A stretch of 64,000 bases of DNA, taken from NCBI GenBank assembly GCA_002591745.1, contig PDLQ01000025.1, positions 1 to 64,000 on the forward strand, written 5' to 3'. The translations under genes were made by a program, and so were the position numbers. This stretch comes from Lewinellaceae bacterium SD302 (GTDB taxonomy: Bacteria; Bacteroidota; Bacteroidia; Chitinophagales; Saprospiraceae). The notes under the pieces are model-generated. The model did not search any database, was not told the origin of the DNA, and saw only the letters and a program-made list of their open reading frames with translations. Positions 32,799-40,664 of this stretch are shown piece after piece (positions within the stretch are counted from its first letter, which is position 1; each line of letters begins with the position of its first letter).

Positions 32799-35700
32799 GT
32801 GCAAAAATTTCTTTTCTGCCTGGGCTTATTCCTGCCCCTTTTCCTTTGTGCTCAGGACAAATGGGACGTCAACGCTCCCCAATCCGCCACCGAAACAGAT
32901 GCCTGGAACTGGAAAACCGTTGAATTTACCACCGACGAAGGCACCTGGATGAACCTGGACCTGAGCCCGGACGGTAAAACGATCGCCTTCGATCTCTTAG
33001 GCGATATCTACCTCATGCCCGCCACCGGCGGTAAGGCTCGCCCCCTGCGGAGCGGCATTGCCTGGGAAGTACAACCCCGGTTCAGTCCCGACGGTAAAAA
33101 ATTACTCTTCACCAGTGACGCCGGTGGCGGCGACAACATCTGGATCATGGACCTGGCCACCGACAGCGCACGTCAGGTCACTACCGAATCCTTTCGCCTG
33201 CTTAATAACGCTACCTGGACGCCGGACGGCCAATACTTCGTGGCCCGTAAGCACTTTACTTCTGGTCGTTCTTTAGGTGCCGGCGAGATGTGGCTCTACC
33301 ACCAGAGTGGCGGCAGTGGGATGCAACTGACCAAGCGCAAAAATGATCAGCAGGACGTCAACGAGCCCAGCGTTTCTCCCGACGGCCGCTACGTCTACTA
33401 CAGCGAAGATATGTACCCCGGCGGTTACTTCCAGTACAACAAAGACCCCAATTCCCAGATCTACGTCATCAAACGCTACGACCGGGAAACCGGTGAGACC
33501 AAGACGATTGTCAGCGGCCCCGGCGGTGCCTGCCGGCCTCAGGTCAGTCACGACGGTAAAAAGTTGGCTTTTGTGCGCCGCGTCCGTACGAAGAGTGTGC
33601 TTCACGTCATGGATCTCGAAAGCGGCCTGAACTATCCGATCTTCGACGGCCTCAGTAAGGACCAACAGGAAGCCTGGGCAATCTTTGGTGCCTACACTGG
33701 TTTCGACTGGACGGCAAACGACGAAGAAATCATCATCTGGGGCAACGGAAAACTCTGGCGAGTCCCTACGGATATGCCAACCGAAGATCGCAGAATTGCT
33801 GCCAAAGAAATTCCCTTTTCCGTTGACGTGAAAACCAAAGTATCCGAAACCGTTCGGTTTCAGAATAATGCCTATGACGAAAACTTCGACGCTAAGGTTA
33901 TTCGCCACGCCGTCACCTCTCCCGATGGCAAAACACTTGTTTTCAACGCCGTTGGCCACCTTTACGCCATGAGTCTGCCCGACGGTAAGCCGCGCCGCCT
34001 TACCAATAGTCAGGCTTTTGAGTTCGAGCCGAGTTTCTCTCCCGACGGCAGCCGTGTCGCCTACGTCAGCTGGAGCGACGACGACCACGGCGCCATTATG
34101 ACCTTACCCATTGCGGGTGGAACGCCCCGTAAGGTGACCACAGCCAAGGGTATTTACCGTGCCCCCAGCTTTTCTCCCGATGGCAAGACCCTGGCTTTCT
34201 TCCGTGAAAGTGGCAACAGTCACCAGGGTTTCGCCCACTGCCTGCAACCCGGGATCTTTACCATACCAGTTGGTGGCGGTGAGGAAACACTGATCAGCAA
34301 GAGCGGCCAATTCCCGGTTTATAACGTCAAGGGTGATCGGATCTTCTTCCAAAAAGGTGGCTTTCTCTTCGGTGCACTGAGTAAAGAGTATTGCAGTGTG
34401 AAAGCCAACGGTGGTGGCGATGAGCGCACCCACTTTAACGCCAAACACGGGCAGCGCTTCTCCGTCAGCCCCGATAACAAATGGGTCGCCTGGTCCGAAC
34501 TCTATAAAGTCTTCGTAGCACCTTTCCCCGCAACGGGCAAGTCCGTCACTTTGTCTTCAAAAGGCAAAAACATCCCAGTCGCTCAGGTCGCCAAAGACGC
34601 TGGAATCAACCTTCACTGGAGTGCGAATAGCAAGAAACTTCACTGGACCCTCGGCAACGAACTCTTCACCGACGAACTTACCGAACGCTTCCTTTTTCTG
34701 GAAGGCGCAGCCGACAGTGTGCCACCAATGGATGAGAAGGGTATGGCTATCAAAGTAGCAATGTCCAGTGATAAGCCCGAGGGAACCGTAGCCCTGACAA
34801 ACGCCCGGGTCATCACGATGGAAGGTGACGAAGTCATTGAAAACGGTACCGTGCTGATCGAAAATAATCTGATCAGGAAAGTAGGCAAGAACGTCCGTAT
34901 CCCTTCCGGAGCCGAGGTGATCGACTGCGCCGGAAAAACCATCATGCCCGGTCTGGTGGATGTGCATGGCCACCTGGGTGATTTTCGCTACGGCCTCAGT
35001 CCCCAGCGCAATTGGTACTACGATGCCAACCTGGCTTACGGGGTGACGACCGCTCACGATCCCAGTTCCAATTCCGAAATGATCTTCAGCCACGGCGAAA
35101 TGATCAAGGCCGGTGAAATGCTGGGGCCCCGTCTCTTCAGCACCGGTACCATCTTGTACGGTGCCGAAGGAGATTTCAAAGCCGTGATCAACAACCTGGA
35201 AGATGCCCGCTCTGCCTTACGCCGTACGAAAGCTTACGGAGCCTTTAGCGTTAAGAGCTACAACCAGCCACGCCGCGAGCAGCGGCAGCAGGTCATTCAG
35301 GCGGCCCGTGAACTTGGTATCATTGTCGTACCCGAAGGCGGTAGTTTCTTTTACCACAACATGAGCATGTTGGCCGACGGACACACCGGGGTAGAGCACA
35401 ATATCCCCGTAGCGCCGCTCTTCCGCGACGTGCAGCAATTCTGGAAATCCACTGGTGCCCACAATACGCCGACCCTGATCGTTAATTACGGTGGTGTTAA
35501 TGGAGAGTATTACTGGTATCAAAAAACCAACGTTTGGGAAAAAGAACGCTTGCTTAGTTTCACGCCCAGAAGTATTGTAGATAGCCGTAGCCGTCATCGC
35601 ACGATGATTCCCGACGAGGAGTACGAAAACGGTTACCAGCTGACCAGCCGGTCCCTGAACAAGCTCAATGAAAATGGGGTAAAGATCAATATGGGGAGCC

Positions 35701-36092
35701 ACGGTCAGCTACAGGGGCTGGGCGCTCACTGGGAAATGTGGATGATCGGTCAGGGTGGTGTCAGCAATCACGATGCTTTGCGCGCAGCTACCCTAAACGG
35801 GGCGGAATACTTGGGGATGGACCACCAGATCGGTTCTATCAAGGAAGGAAAACTGGCCGACCTGATCGTCATTGAGGGTAATCCGCTGGAAAATCTACAG
35901 GATTCTGAAAACGTCACTCATACCATTCTGAACGGCCGGGTCTACGATGCGGCTACATTGGATGAAGTCGGTACCCGCAAACAAAAACGGGGTAAGCTCT
36001 GGTTCCAGCAACCAGGCAGCGGAAATAACTGGCCTACTCAATCGGCGAGTTGGGGAGCAGCCGGGGAGCATTGTGCTTGCCGGAGGCACTAG
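32799..36092 (+). CDS. Secreted PD40 beta-propeller plus amidohydrolase fusion
   Basis: 1097 residues from the GTG at 32799, which begins a signal peptide (VQKFLFCLGLFLPLFLCAQ); an upstream GTG at 32745 is less likely. The N-terminal two thirds (about 30-660) contain repeated PD40/TolB-type blades (for example FSPDGKKLLFTSD, SPDGRYVYYSED, FSPDGSRVAYVSW, FSPDGKTLAFFRE). The C-terminal third is an amidohydrolase, with metal ligands in MPGLVDVHGHLGDFR, GHTGVEHNIP and MGSHGQLQGLGAHWEM. Such periplasmic fusions occur in Bacteroidota; substrate unknown. Confidence 0.92.
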   Translation: MQKFLFCLGLFLPLFLCAQDKWDVNAPQSATETDAWNWKTVEFTTDEGTWMNLDLSPDGKTIAFDLLGDIYLMPATGGKARPLRSGIAWEVQPRFSPDGKKLLFTSDAGGGDNIWIMDLATDSARQVTTESFRLLNNATWTPDGQYFVARKHFTSGRSLGAGEMWLYHQSGGSGMQLTKRKNDQQDVNEPSVSPDGRYVYYSEDMYPGGYFQYNKDPNSQIYVIKRYDRETGETKTIVSGPGGACRPQVSHDGKKLAFVRRVRTKSVLHVMDLESGLNYPIFDGLSKDQQEAWAIFGAYTGFDWTANDEEIIIWGNGKLWRVPTDMPTEDRRIAAKEIPFSVDVKTKVSETVRFQNNAYDENFDAKVIRHAVTSPDGKTLVFNAVGHLYAMSLPDGKPRRLTNSQAFEFEPSFSPDGSRVAYVSWSDDDHGAIMTLPIAGGTPRKVTTAKGIYRAPSFSPDGKTLAFFRESGNSHQGFAHCLQPGIFTIPVGGGEETLISKSGQFPVYNVKGDRIFFQKGGFLFGALSKEYCSVKANGGGDERTHFNAKHGQRFSVSPDNKWVAWSELYKVFVAPFPATGKSVTLSSKGKNIPVAQVAKDAGINLHWSANSKKLHWTLGNELFTDELTERFLFLEGAADSVPPMDEKGMAIKVAMSSDKPEGTVALTNARVITMEGDEVIENGTVLIENNLIRKVGKNVRIPSGAEVIDCAGKTIMPGLVDVHGHLGDFRYGLSPQRNWYYDANLAYGVTTAHDPSSNSEMIFSHGEMIKAGEMLGPRLFSTGTILYGAEGDFKAVINNLEDARSALRRTKAYGAFSVKSYNQPRREQRQQVIQAARELGIIVVPEGGSFFYHNMSMLADGHTGVEHNIPVAPLFRDVQQFWKSTGAHNTPTLIVNYGGVNGEYYWYQKTNVWEKERLLSFTPRSIVDSRSRHRTMIPDEEYENGYQLTSRSLNKLNENGVKINMGSHGQLQGLGAHWEMWMIGQGGVSNHDALRAATLNGAEYLGMDHQIGSIKEGKLADLIVIEGNPLENLQDSENVTHTILNGRVYDAATLDEVGTRKQKRGKLWFQQPGSGNNWPTQSASWGAAGEHCACRRH
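34745..34763 (+). repeat. Dispersed CAAAGTAGC-core repeat inside the PD40-amidohydrolase gene
   Basis: GGCTATCAAAGTAGCAATG is read in frame as A-I-K-V-A-M, in the linker between the propeller and amidohydrolase parts. Confidence 0.75.
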
Positions 36093-36102
36093 GCAGTGAC
36101 AG

Positions 36103-36155
36103 AATGAGTTAATGATAAAATGAAGCGGCTTTGAATCCTTAGATTCAAAGCCGCT
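36103..36155. terminator. AATGNNNN units followed by terminator hairpin
   Basis: Three octamers (AATGAGTT, AATGATAA, AATGAAGC; 36103-36126) run into a perfect 14-bp hairpin AGCGGCTTTGAATC / GATTCAAAGCCGCT (36124-36155). It lies between the convergent PD40-amidohydrolase and superoxide dismutase genes. Confidence 0.8.
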
Positions 36156-36202
36156 GTCAATTGAGTGGTCATTAGACCATCTCATTTGAACGTTCAATCA
36201 TT

Positions 36203-36808
36203 TTACTTCGCCGCCGCGTAACGCTCACTCACCGCATCCCAATTGATAACGTTGAAGAAAGCAGCCACGTAATCCGGGCGCTTGTTCTGGTAATTGAGGT
36301 AGTAGGCGTGTTCCCAGACGTCGAGGCCCAGGATCGGGGTGCCCTTTACCTCGGCAACGTCCATAAGCGGGTTGTCCTGGTTAGGAGTGCCGGAAACGTG
36401 GAGTTTACCGTCGGCACCAACGAGTAGCCAGGCCCAGCCGGAACCGAATTGGGTTTTAGCTGCGGTACTGAACTTTTCCTTGAAGTCATCGAAGCTACCA
36501 AAAGCTTCGTTGATAGCGTCGGCTAAGTCGCCGGAAGGGTTACCACCGCCATTGGGGCTCATGACATCCCAGAAGAGAGAGTGGTTGTAAAAACCACCGC
36601 CGTTGTTGCGTACTCCGGCTCCGGCGCTACCGGCCTGGGCGAGAATATCTTCGATGGATGCACTGGCGAGGTCAGTACCTTCAATGGCTGCATTAAGTTT
36701 ATTGGTGTAGCCTTGGTGGTGCTTAGTGTGGTGGATTTCCATCGTGCGAGCGTCGATGTGTGGTTCCAGGGCCTTGTAGTCGTATTTGAGTTTTGGCAGT
36801 TCGAACAT
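36203..36808 (-). CDS. Superoxide dismutase, Fe/Mn family (Mn-type pattern)
   Basis: 201 residues. Metal ligands are H26, H76 (NHSLFW), D163 and H167 ([19 protein letters not shown]). The stretch [10 protein letters not shown] has glutamine at the position typical of the Mn enzymes, where Fe enzymes usually have alanine-glycine and carry their glutamine near H76; here GGGFYNHS has none. I therefore read it as Mn-type or cambialistic. Cytoplasmic, no signal peptide. Monocistronic, ending at the shared terminator. Confidence 0.95.
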   Translation of the reverse strand: MFELPKLKYDYKALEPHIDARTMEIHHTKHHQGYTNKLNAAIEGTDLASASIEDILAQAGSAGAGVRNNGGGFYNHSLFWDVMSPNGGGNPSGDLADAINEAFGSFDDFKEKFSTAAKTQFGSGWAWLLVGADGKLHVSGTPNQDNPLMDVAEVKGTPILGLDVWEHAYYLNYQNKRPDYVAAFFNVINWDAVSERYAAAK

Positions 36809-36961
36809 GCTATTGGTTCTTTATTAGGGAGCCGTTAGAAAAGCTCCAGTTTCAAAAAAGGTTTCATGGAAGTAACCATCTATAAGCCGCAGGGTTCTCC
36901 TAAAAGGTGGAAAACCCTTGAAACTGCCTATCTTGGCGACGAGCTATCTACCATACACCCG

Positions 36962-37408
36962 ATGTTTCGTTACTTACTACTTACACTGATTGTCCTCTAC
37001 TCGGGCTGTGCCAGCGCAGCCCAATCCAATCCGCGCCAACGCGCCCAGGAATATTTCGACGAAGCCTTCCCCATGGCTGAATTGGCCGAATGGTCGGAAC
37101 GGGAGCGAGGCTACGTGGTCAGTTTTTATGATCTTTCTTCTAATCGATCCGTCGAAATGACCTTTGATCGTCGAGGTCGCTGGCGAGAAGTTACCCTCAG
37201 TATGGAGACGGATCAGCTGCGGGACAATATTACCCAGTACTTAGAAGAAAGTTTCGTGGATTATTACGCTACGGCTTACGAACTCAGGCGTCGTCGTGGA
37301 GAACGTCGGATCGGCTTGGTGATCGATACGCCGGAGGTGATTTATACTTTACTTTTCAATACTGACGGTGAGTTAATTGAACGGTACGAGGAAGGGATTG
37401 ATGGATAG
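36962..37408 (+). CDS. Secreted PepSY-like small protein
   Basis: The ATG at 36962 (MFRYLLLTLIVLYSGCASAAQ) gives 148 residues with a signal peptide; the SGC site could also be a lipobox but the preceding residues are atypical. The mature protein has the repeated pattern VSFYDLSSNRSVEMTFDRRGRWREV and GLVIDTPEVIYTLLFNTDGELIERY, as in PepSY-like/BLIP-related folds of Bacteroidota, where pairs of about 60-residue units are common. Envelope location is inference. The frame extends to 36866 but this part is not protein-like. Confidence 0.75.
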   Translation: MFRYLLLTLIVLYSGCASAAQSNPRQRAQEYFDEAFPMAELAEWSERERGYVVSFYDLSSNRSVEMTFDRRGRWREVTLSMETDQLRDNITQYLEESFVDYYATAYELRRRRGERRIGLVIDTPEVIYTLLFNTDGELIERYEEGIDG

Positions 37409-37412
37409 ACTT

Positions 37413-37477
37413 GGCTAGCAACCTCCTGGTCGCTCATGTCCATTCATGAGTGGAGAGCGACCAGGAGGTCGCTAACC
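37413..37477. repeat. Inverted pair of 23-bp palindromic repeats
   Basis: Copies at 37413-37435 and 37455-37477 are inverted with 21 of 23 matches. Each contains the inner palindrome AGCGACC-AGGA-GGTCGCT or close variant. A third copy lies at 57067-57089. This REP-like unit forms a hairpin between convergent genes and may act as terminator. Confidence 0.75.
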
Positions 37478-37482
37478 ATTCA

Positions 37483-38286
37483 CTAGCTAAATATCTTAAA
37501 TACCACCCCTAAATTATAGCGCGTAGACTTTCCGATGAAATCTCCACTCAGAATCCAGGCACCGCCGGCGTTGAGGCCCAGCCACTTAGTGATCGGCACG
37601 TAAAGCGTGGTGCCCACTCTGTTCCAACTGCTGCCACTCCCGGCCAGGGCACTCTGGTCTACAGTGCCTACTTCAAGAGCACGTACGAATTCCAGCCAGC
37701 CTTCAACGTAGAAGTACTTTCCACCATAGCCACTACGTAAAAGTAAGGGCCAGTTGACGGCACTCTCCGGAGAAAGCTGGAAGTCGATACCAGATACAGC
37801 GTTGACGAACCAGCCCGAATTGCTTTGGTACTGATAAGCCAGCCGGCCGTTGAAAACCGTAGCTCGCTGGCCAATGGCCCGGTCGCTTTCAATTGCGTAA
37901 TCCCCCACGGGAAAACTCAATCCGATGGCGGTAAATACATTGTGCAATCCTTTGGCCTTGACATCCTGAAGGTTATTATACTTGATCCAGAGACTGGCAT
38001 CCTGCAAACCTTGGTTGTCATCATCTACGGAGATATAGGGTAGGGTAGCGATAATACTGGTTTTGCTACCGGTAGCGGCCTCAATGAACAGGTTGTAGGA
38101 GTTGGCGGTCAGTTCCCTGGCCTCTTTGCCTTCGTCGAGGAAGTAAGTGTCGTAGCTATCATTGGCGTAATTGAGCGCGATGGCGACCTCCCCGACTTTG
38201 GGCTTAAAGCCACTGATCGGGCCCTGAGCGTACATAAAGCTAGTTGCCCAAAAAAATAAGATTGCCAGAAAATAAAATGGTTTCAT
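37483..38286 (-). CDS. Outer-membrane barrel-like protein
   Basis: 267 residues with a signal peptide (MKPFYFLAILFFWATSFMYAQ). The mature part consists of aromatic-edged strands (GEVAIALNYANDSYDTYFLDEG..., SIIATLPYISV, NVFTAIGLSFPVGDY, GRLAYQYQSNSGWFVNAVSGIDF, RYNLGVVFKIFS) ending in phenylalanine-serine. It resembles transporter-like or phenol-degradation MetA-pathway barrels, which share the SFPVGDY motif. Specific substrate unknown. Monocistronic. Confidence 0.8.
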   Translation of the reverse strand: MKPFYFLAILFFWATSFMYAQGPISGFKPKVGEVAIALNYANDSYDTYFLDEGKEARELTANSYNLFIEAATGSKTSIIATLPYISVDDDNQGLQDASLWIKYNNLQDVKAKGLHNVFTAIGLSFPVGDYAIESDRAIGQRATVFNGRLAYQYQSNSGWFVNAVSGIDFQLSPESAVNWPLLLRSGYGGKYFYVEGWLEFVRALEVGTVDQSALAGSGSSWNRVGTTLYVPITKWLGLNAGGAWILSGDFIGKSTRYNLGVVFKIFS

Positions 38287-38339
38287 GCCGGGAGTGCTTG
38301 TAAATTTTCGAAGGTAAAAGTATCAAGCCTTGAGTTAAA

Positions 38340-38356
38340 CATTGCTACTTTGCCAG
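38340..38356 (-). repeat. Dispersed CAAAGTAGC-core repeat
   Basis: CATTGCTACTTTGCCAG on the + strand, 30 bp upstream of the promoter element of the GT2 gene. Confidence 0.7.
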
Positions 38357-38385
38357 TCCCCTTCTGTCGTTAACGGATAAGCCAC

Positions 38386-38393
38386 TATCTTTG
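38386..38393 (+). promoter_or_regulatory. TAnnTTTG promoter element of the GT2 gene
   Basis: TATCTTTG, a full match, 20 bp before the TTG start at 38414; predicted leader about 14 nt. Confidence 0.65.
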
Positions 38394-38413
38394 GGCCTCT
38401 AAACACCACCACC

Positions 38414-39127
38414 TTGAGCAATAGCCTCGTCATTATCCCGACTTATAACGAAAAAGAGAACATCACCAAGATGATGGATACGGTGTTCGCTTTATCGCAC
38501 CCTTTCCATTTATTGATTGTTGATGATGGGTCACCTGACGGCACCGCCGACCTCGTGAAAGCGGCCATGGAGCAATACCCGGGCCGGCTGCACATTCTCG
38601 AGAGAGCCGGAAAAATGGGACTGGGCACTGCCTATCTCGATGGTTTTCGCTGGGGGCTGGCACGGGAATACGACTACTTCTTTGAGATGGATGCCGACTT
38701 CAGCCACAACCCTAAAGATCTCGTGCGACTTTACCAGGCCTGTGCCGAACAGGGTGCCGACGTAGCCGTGGGGTCCCGTTACACCAGGGGGGGGAAGGTC
38801 GAAAACTGGCCCTGGGACCGCGTGGCGCTCTCTTATGGTGCCTCCCTTTACGTACGAATGATCACGTGGATGCCGGTCAAGGATCCTACTGCCGGTTTCG
38901 TTTGCTTCAGTCGTAAAGTACTGGAAGCCATTGATTTCGATACTATTCAGTTCGTCGGTTACGCCTTTCAGATTGAGATGAAGTACACGGCCAAGCGACT
39001 TGGTTTCAAAATCAAGGAAGTGCCGATCACTTTCACCGATCGCATTCTGGGGGCTAGTAAAATGCACAAATCGATCATTCAGGAGGCGGTATTGGGGGTA
39101 TTGCAACTGCGGTTTAGGAAGTATTGA
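38414..39127 (+). CDS. Polyprenol-phosphate mannosyltransferase-like GT2
   Basis: 237 residues from a TTG start (no ATG is available before LVIIPTYNE). The GT-A fold begins LVIIPTYNEKENITKMMDTVF; the sugar-nucleotide aspartates are in LIVDDGSPDGTADLV and EMDADFSHNPKDL; the acceptor-site region contains VGSRYTRGG. FVCFSRKVLEAIDF, GYAFQIEMKY and VPITFTDRILGASKM are typical of DPM1/polyprenol monophosphomannose synthases. There are no C-terminal membrane helices, so it is the short DPM1-like form. Its product would feed GT-C enzymes such as those at 22727 and 40665. Confidence 0.93.
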   Translation: MSNSLVIIPTYNEKENITKMMDTVFALSHPFHLLIVDDGSPDGTADLVKAAMEQYPGRLHILERAGKMGLGTAYLDGFRWGLAREYDYFFEMDADFSHNPKDLVRLYQACAEQGADVAVGSRYTRGGKVENWPWDRVALSYGASLYVRMITWMPVKDPTAGFVCFSRKVLEAIDFDTIQFVGYAFQIEMKYTAKRLGFKIKEVPITFTDRILGASKMHKSIIQEAVLGVLQLRFRKY

Positions 39128-39237
39128 TTTAGTACGCTCGTTTCTCGTCTCGCTTTAGACGGCCTTTGGCCTTTAGATATGTTCCGCGTTAGGACGATCC
39201 GCTTAAGCGATCTTTTTAGATATACACCAACTTAACT

Positions 39238-39275
39238 AAAAAAGGTGCTTGATCCGAAGATCAAGCACCTTTTTT
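39238..39275. terminator. Strong bidirectional terminator
   Basis: A perfect 17-bp stem with CGAA loop, with A-run before and T-run after (39238-39254 with 39259-39275), between the convergent GT2 and OmpA-family genes. The rest of the gap (39128-39354) is a low-complexity mix of GCG/TTTAGACGG words with no gene. Confidence 0.9.
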
Positions 39276-39354
39276 GTTGGGCCTAAAGCGAGGGACGAGC
39301 GTCATAAAGGGCGAAGCCCGTCCTGACGCCGAAGGCGTACTAACGCAAAGCGTC

Positions 39355-40464
39355 CTACATCTCCTGGTTCATCACGCGGAACTCCGTACGACGGTTCACG
39401 GCGTGCTCAGATTCGGAACAGCTTACACCATCGGCGCAACGGTTCTTCAGACGACTTTCACCGAAACCACGGGCCACGAGGCGGCTGCGGTTGATACCTT
39501 TACCTACGAGGTAGTTTACCACGGACTGAGCGCGGCGCTCGGAGAGGCTCTGGTTGCTGGCGGCAGTACCGCGGCTGTCAGTGTGAGAGTTCAGTTCGAT
39601 ACGAACGTTCGGGCGGTCGCGCATCAGGGCCAACAGACGGTTGTCGATGATGGTACGGCTTTCGGCGGTCAGGCGAGCGCTACCCAGTTCGTAGTTGATC
39701 GGAATAACGCTGAAGCTGGTCAGCTCACAGTCGATCTCTTCCCATACTTGCAGGCCACCGGGGGTTACCAGTACTTCCTGAGTAACGGTGGTAGATTCGG
39801 CTGGTACAGTTTCCTCAACGGTGGTTTCAGGCTTCACCTGCACACGCTTCGTGATCTCTGCGTATTCTGGTTCAACCGTGATCTCGCGGACGGAAGCCGG
39901 AGTAGCAATCCGCTTTACAGTGTAGCTGGCGGTACGGCCACCGGATTCGGCACTGGTCGTACTGGCATCGCTGGCCAGACGCTTAACGGCAACAGTGGTG
40001 TACTGAGCTTCGTAATTGCGGTAACACAGTACCTGACAATCGCTGGGGTTGTCGGATTCACAACCATCGTAGGCAGTGTACTCCCAACGGCTAACGGCTG
40101 GCTGCACGAGAATCTCTTCGCTGGCGTCGTTGAAGGTTGCTGGCACGGTGGTCAGGCGAGTTGTTGGCGTCTCCGCTTCGTAGTTTACGGACTCGTCGCG
40201 GAAAGTAGCAGGTACGAACTCGTAACGAGAGTAGCCTTCTTTTACCAGCACGCGCTCGGTACGGGTTTCGTACTGGGCTGGAACCACGCGCAGGCGGGTG
40301 TAGGCAGGACGAGTCTGTACCGTTACGGTTTTAGTCTCAAAAACATCGGGGGTGATACAGCGAACGTAACATTTGTTCGGATCAGGGTTGGCAGGCAGGC
40401 CATTCTGGGCTGAAACACCCGCAGAAACGAGCAACAGCAAAGCAATAAGAGTAACGAATCTCAT
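39355..40464 (-). CDS. OmpA-family protein with N-terminal VPA repeats
   Basis: 369 residues from the ATG at 40464, beginning with a signal peptide (MRFVTLIALLLLVSAGVSAQ). Residues about 40-250 contain a loosely repeated unit of about 30 residues (RVVPAQYETRTERVLVKEG, FVPATFRDESVNYEAETP, TVPATFNDASEEILVQPA, ...). The C-terminal 110 residues are an OmpA-like peptidoglycan-binding domain (NYELGSARLTAESRTIIDNRL..., IELNSHTDSRGTAASNQSLSERRAQSVVNYLVGKGI, RTEFRV). It probably tethers the outer membrane to peptidoglycan. Confidence 0.93.
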   Translation of the reverse strand: MRFVTLIALLLLVSAGVSAQNGLPANPDPNKCYVRCITPDVFETKTVTVQTRPAYTRLRVVPAQYETRTERVLVKEGYSRYEFVPATFRDESVNYEAETPTTRLTTVPATFNDASEEILVQPAVSRWEYTAYDGCESDNPSDCQVLCYRNYEAQYTTVAVKRLASDASTTSAESGGRTASYTVKRIATPASVREITVEPEYAEITKRVQVKPETTVEETVPAESTTVTQEVLVTPGGLQVWEEIDCELTSFSVIPINYELGSARLTAESRTIIDNRLLALMRDRPNVRIELNSHTDSRGTAASNQSLSERRAQSVVNYLVGKGINRSRLVARGFGESRLKNRCADGVSCSESEHAVNRRTEFRVMNQEM

Positions 40465-40531
40465 AGGAATTCTTAAGTTGGTTAATTGAATAGTGTGTTT
40501 ATTATACGTGACTTCCACACGTTAGTCACTT

Positions 40532-40553
40532 CTTGATACATTATTATATCAAG
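40532..40553. promoter_or_regulatory. Inverted repeat upstream of the OmpA-family gene
   Basis: CTTGATA (40532-40538) and TATCAAG (40547-40553) around an 8-bp AT-rich spacer, 68 bp upstream of the start codon. It could be an operator or mRNA-leader hairpin; unassigned. Confidence 0.35.
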
Positions 40554-40664
40554 GAAAGTCATTCGTTTGTTCAACTATCGGGGGAATGCTGCTTTGGGGA
40601 GGGCTGGTCGTCTATAGTGTTTTGCCCTTAAATATGCAGCAAATATGGGCAAGTCGCTACGTTT

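Noticed and set aside
33273-34088. 271-codon frame opposite the PD40-amidohydrolase
   Set aside because: Antisense shadow of a conserved propeller gene.
39274-40413. 379-codon open frame opposite the OmpA-family gene
   Set aside because: The opposite frame has a signal peptide, OmpA domain and proper ends; this one is a reverse-frame shadow.
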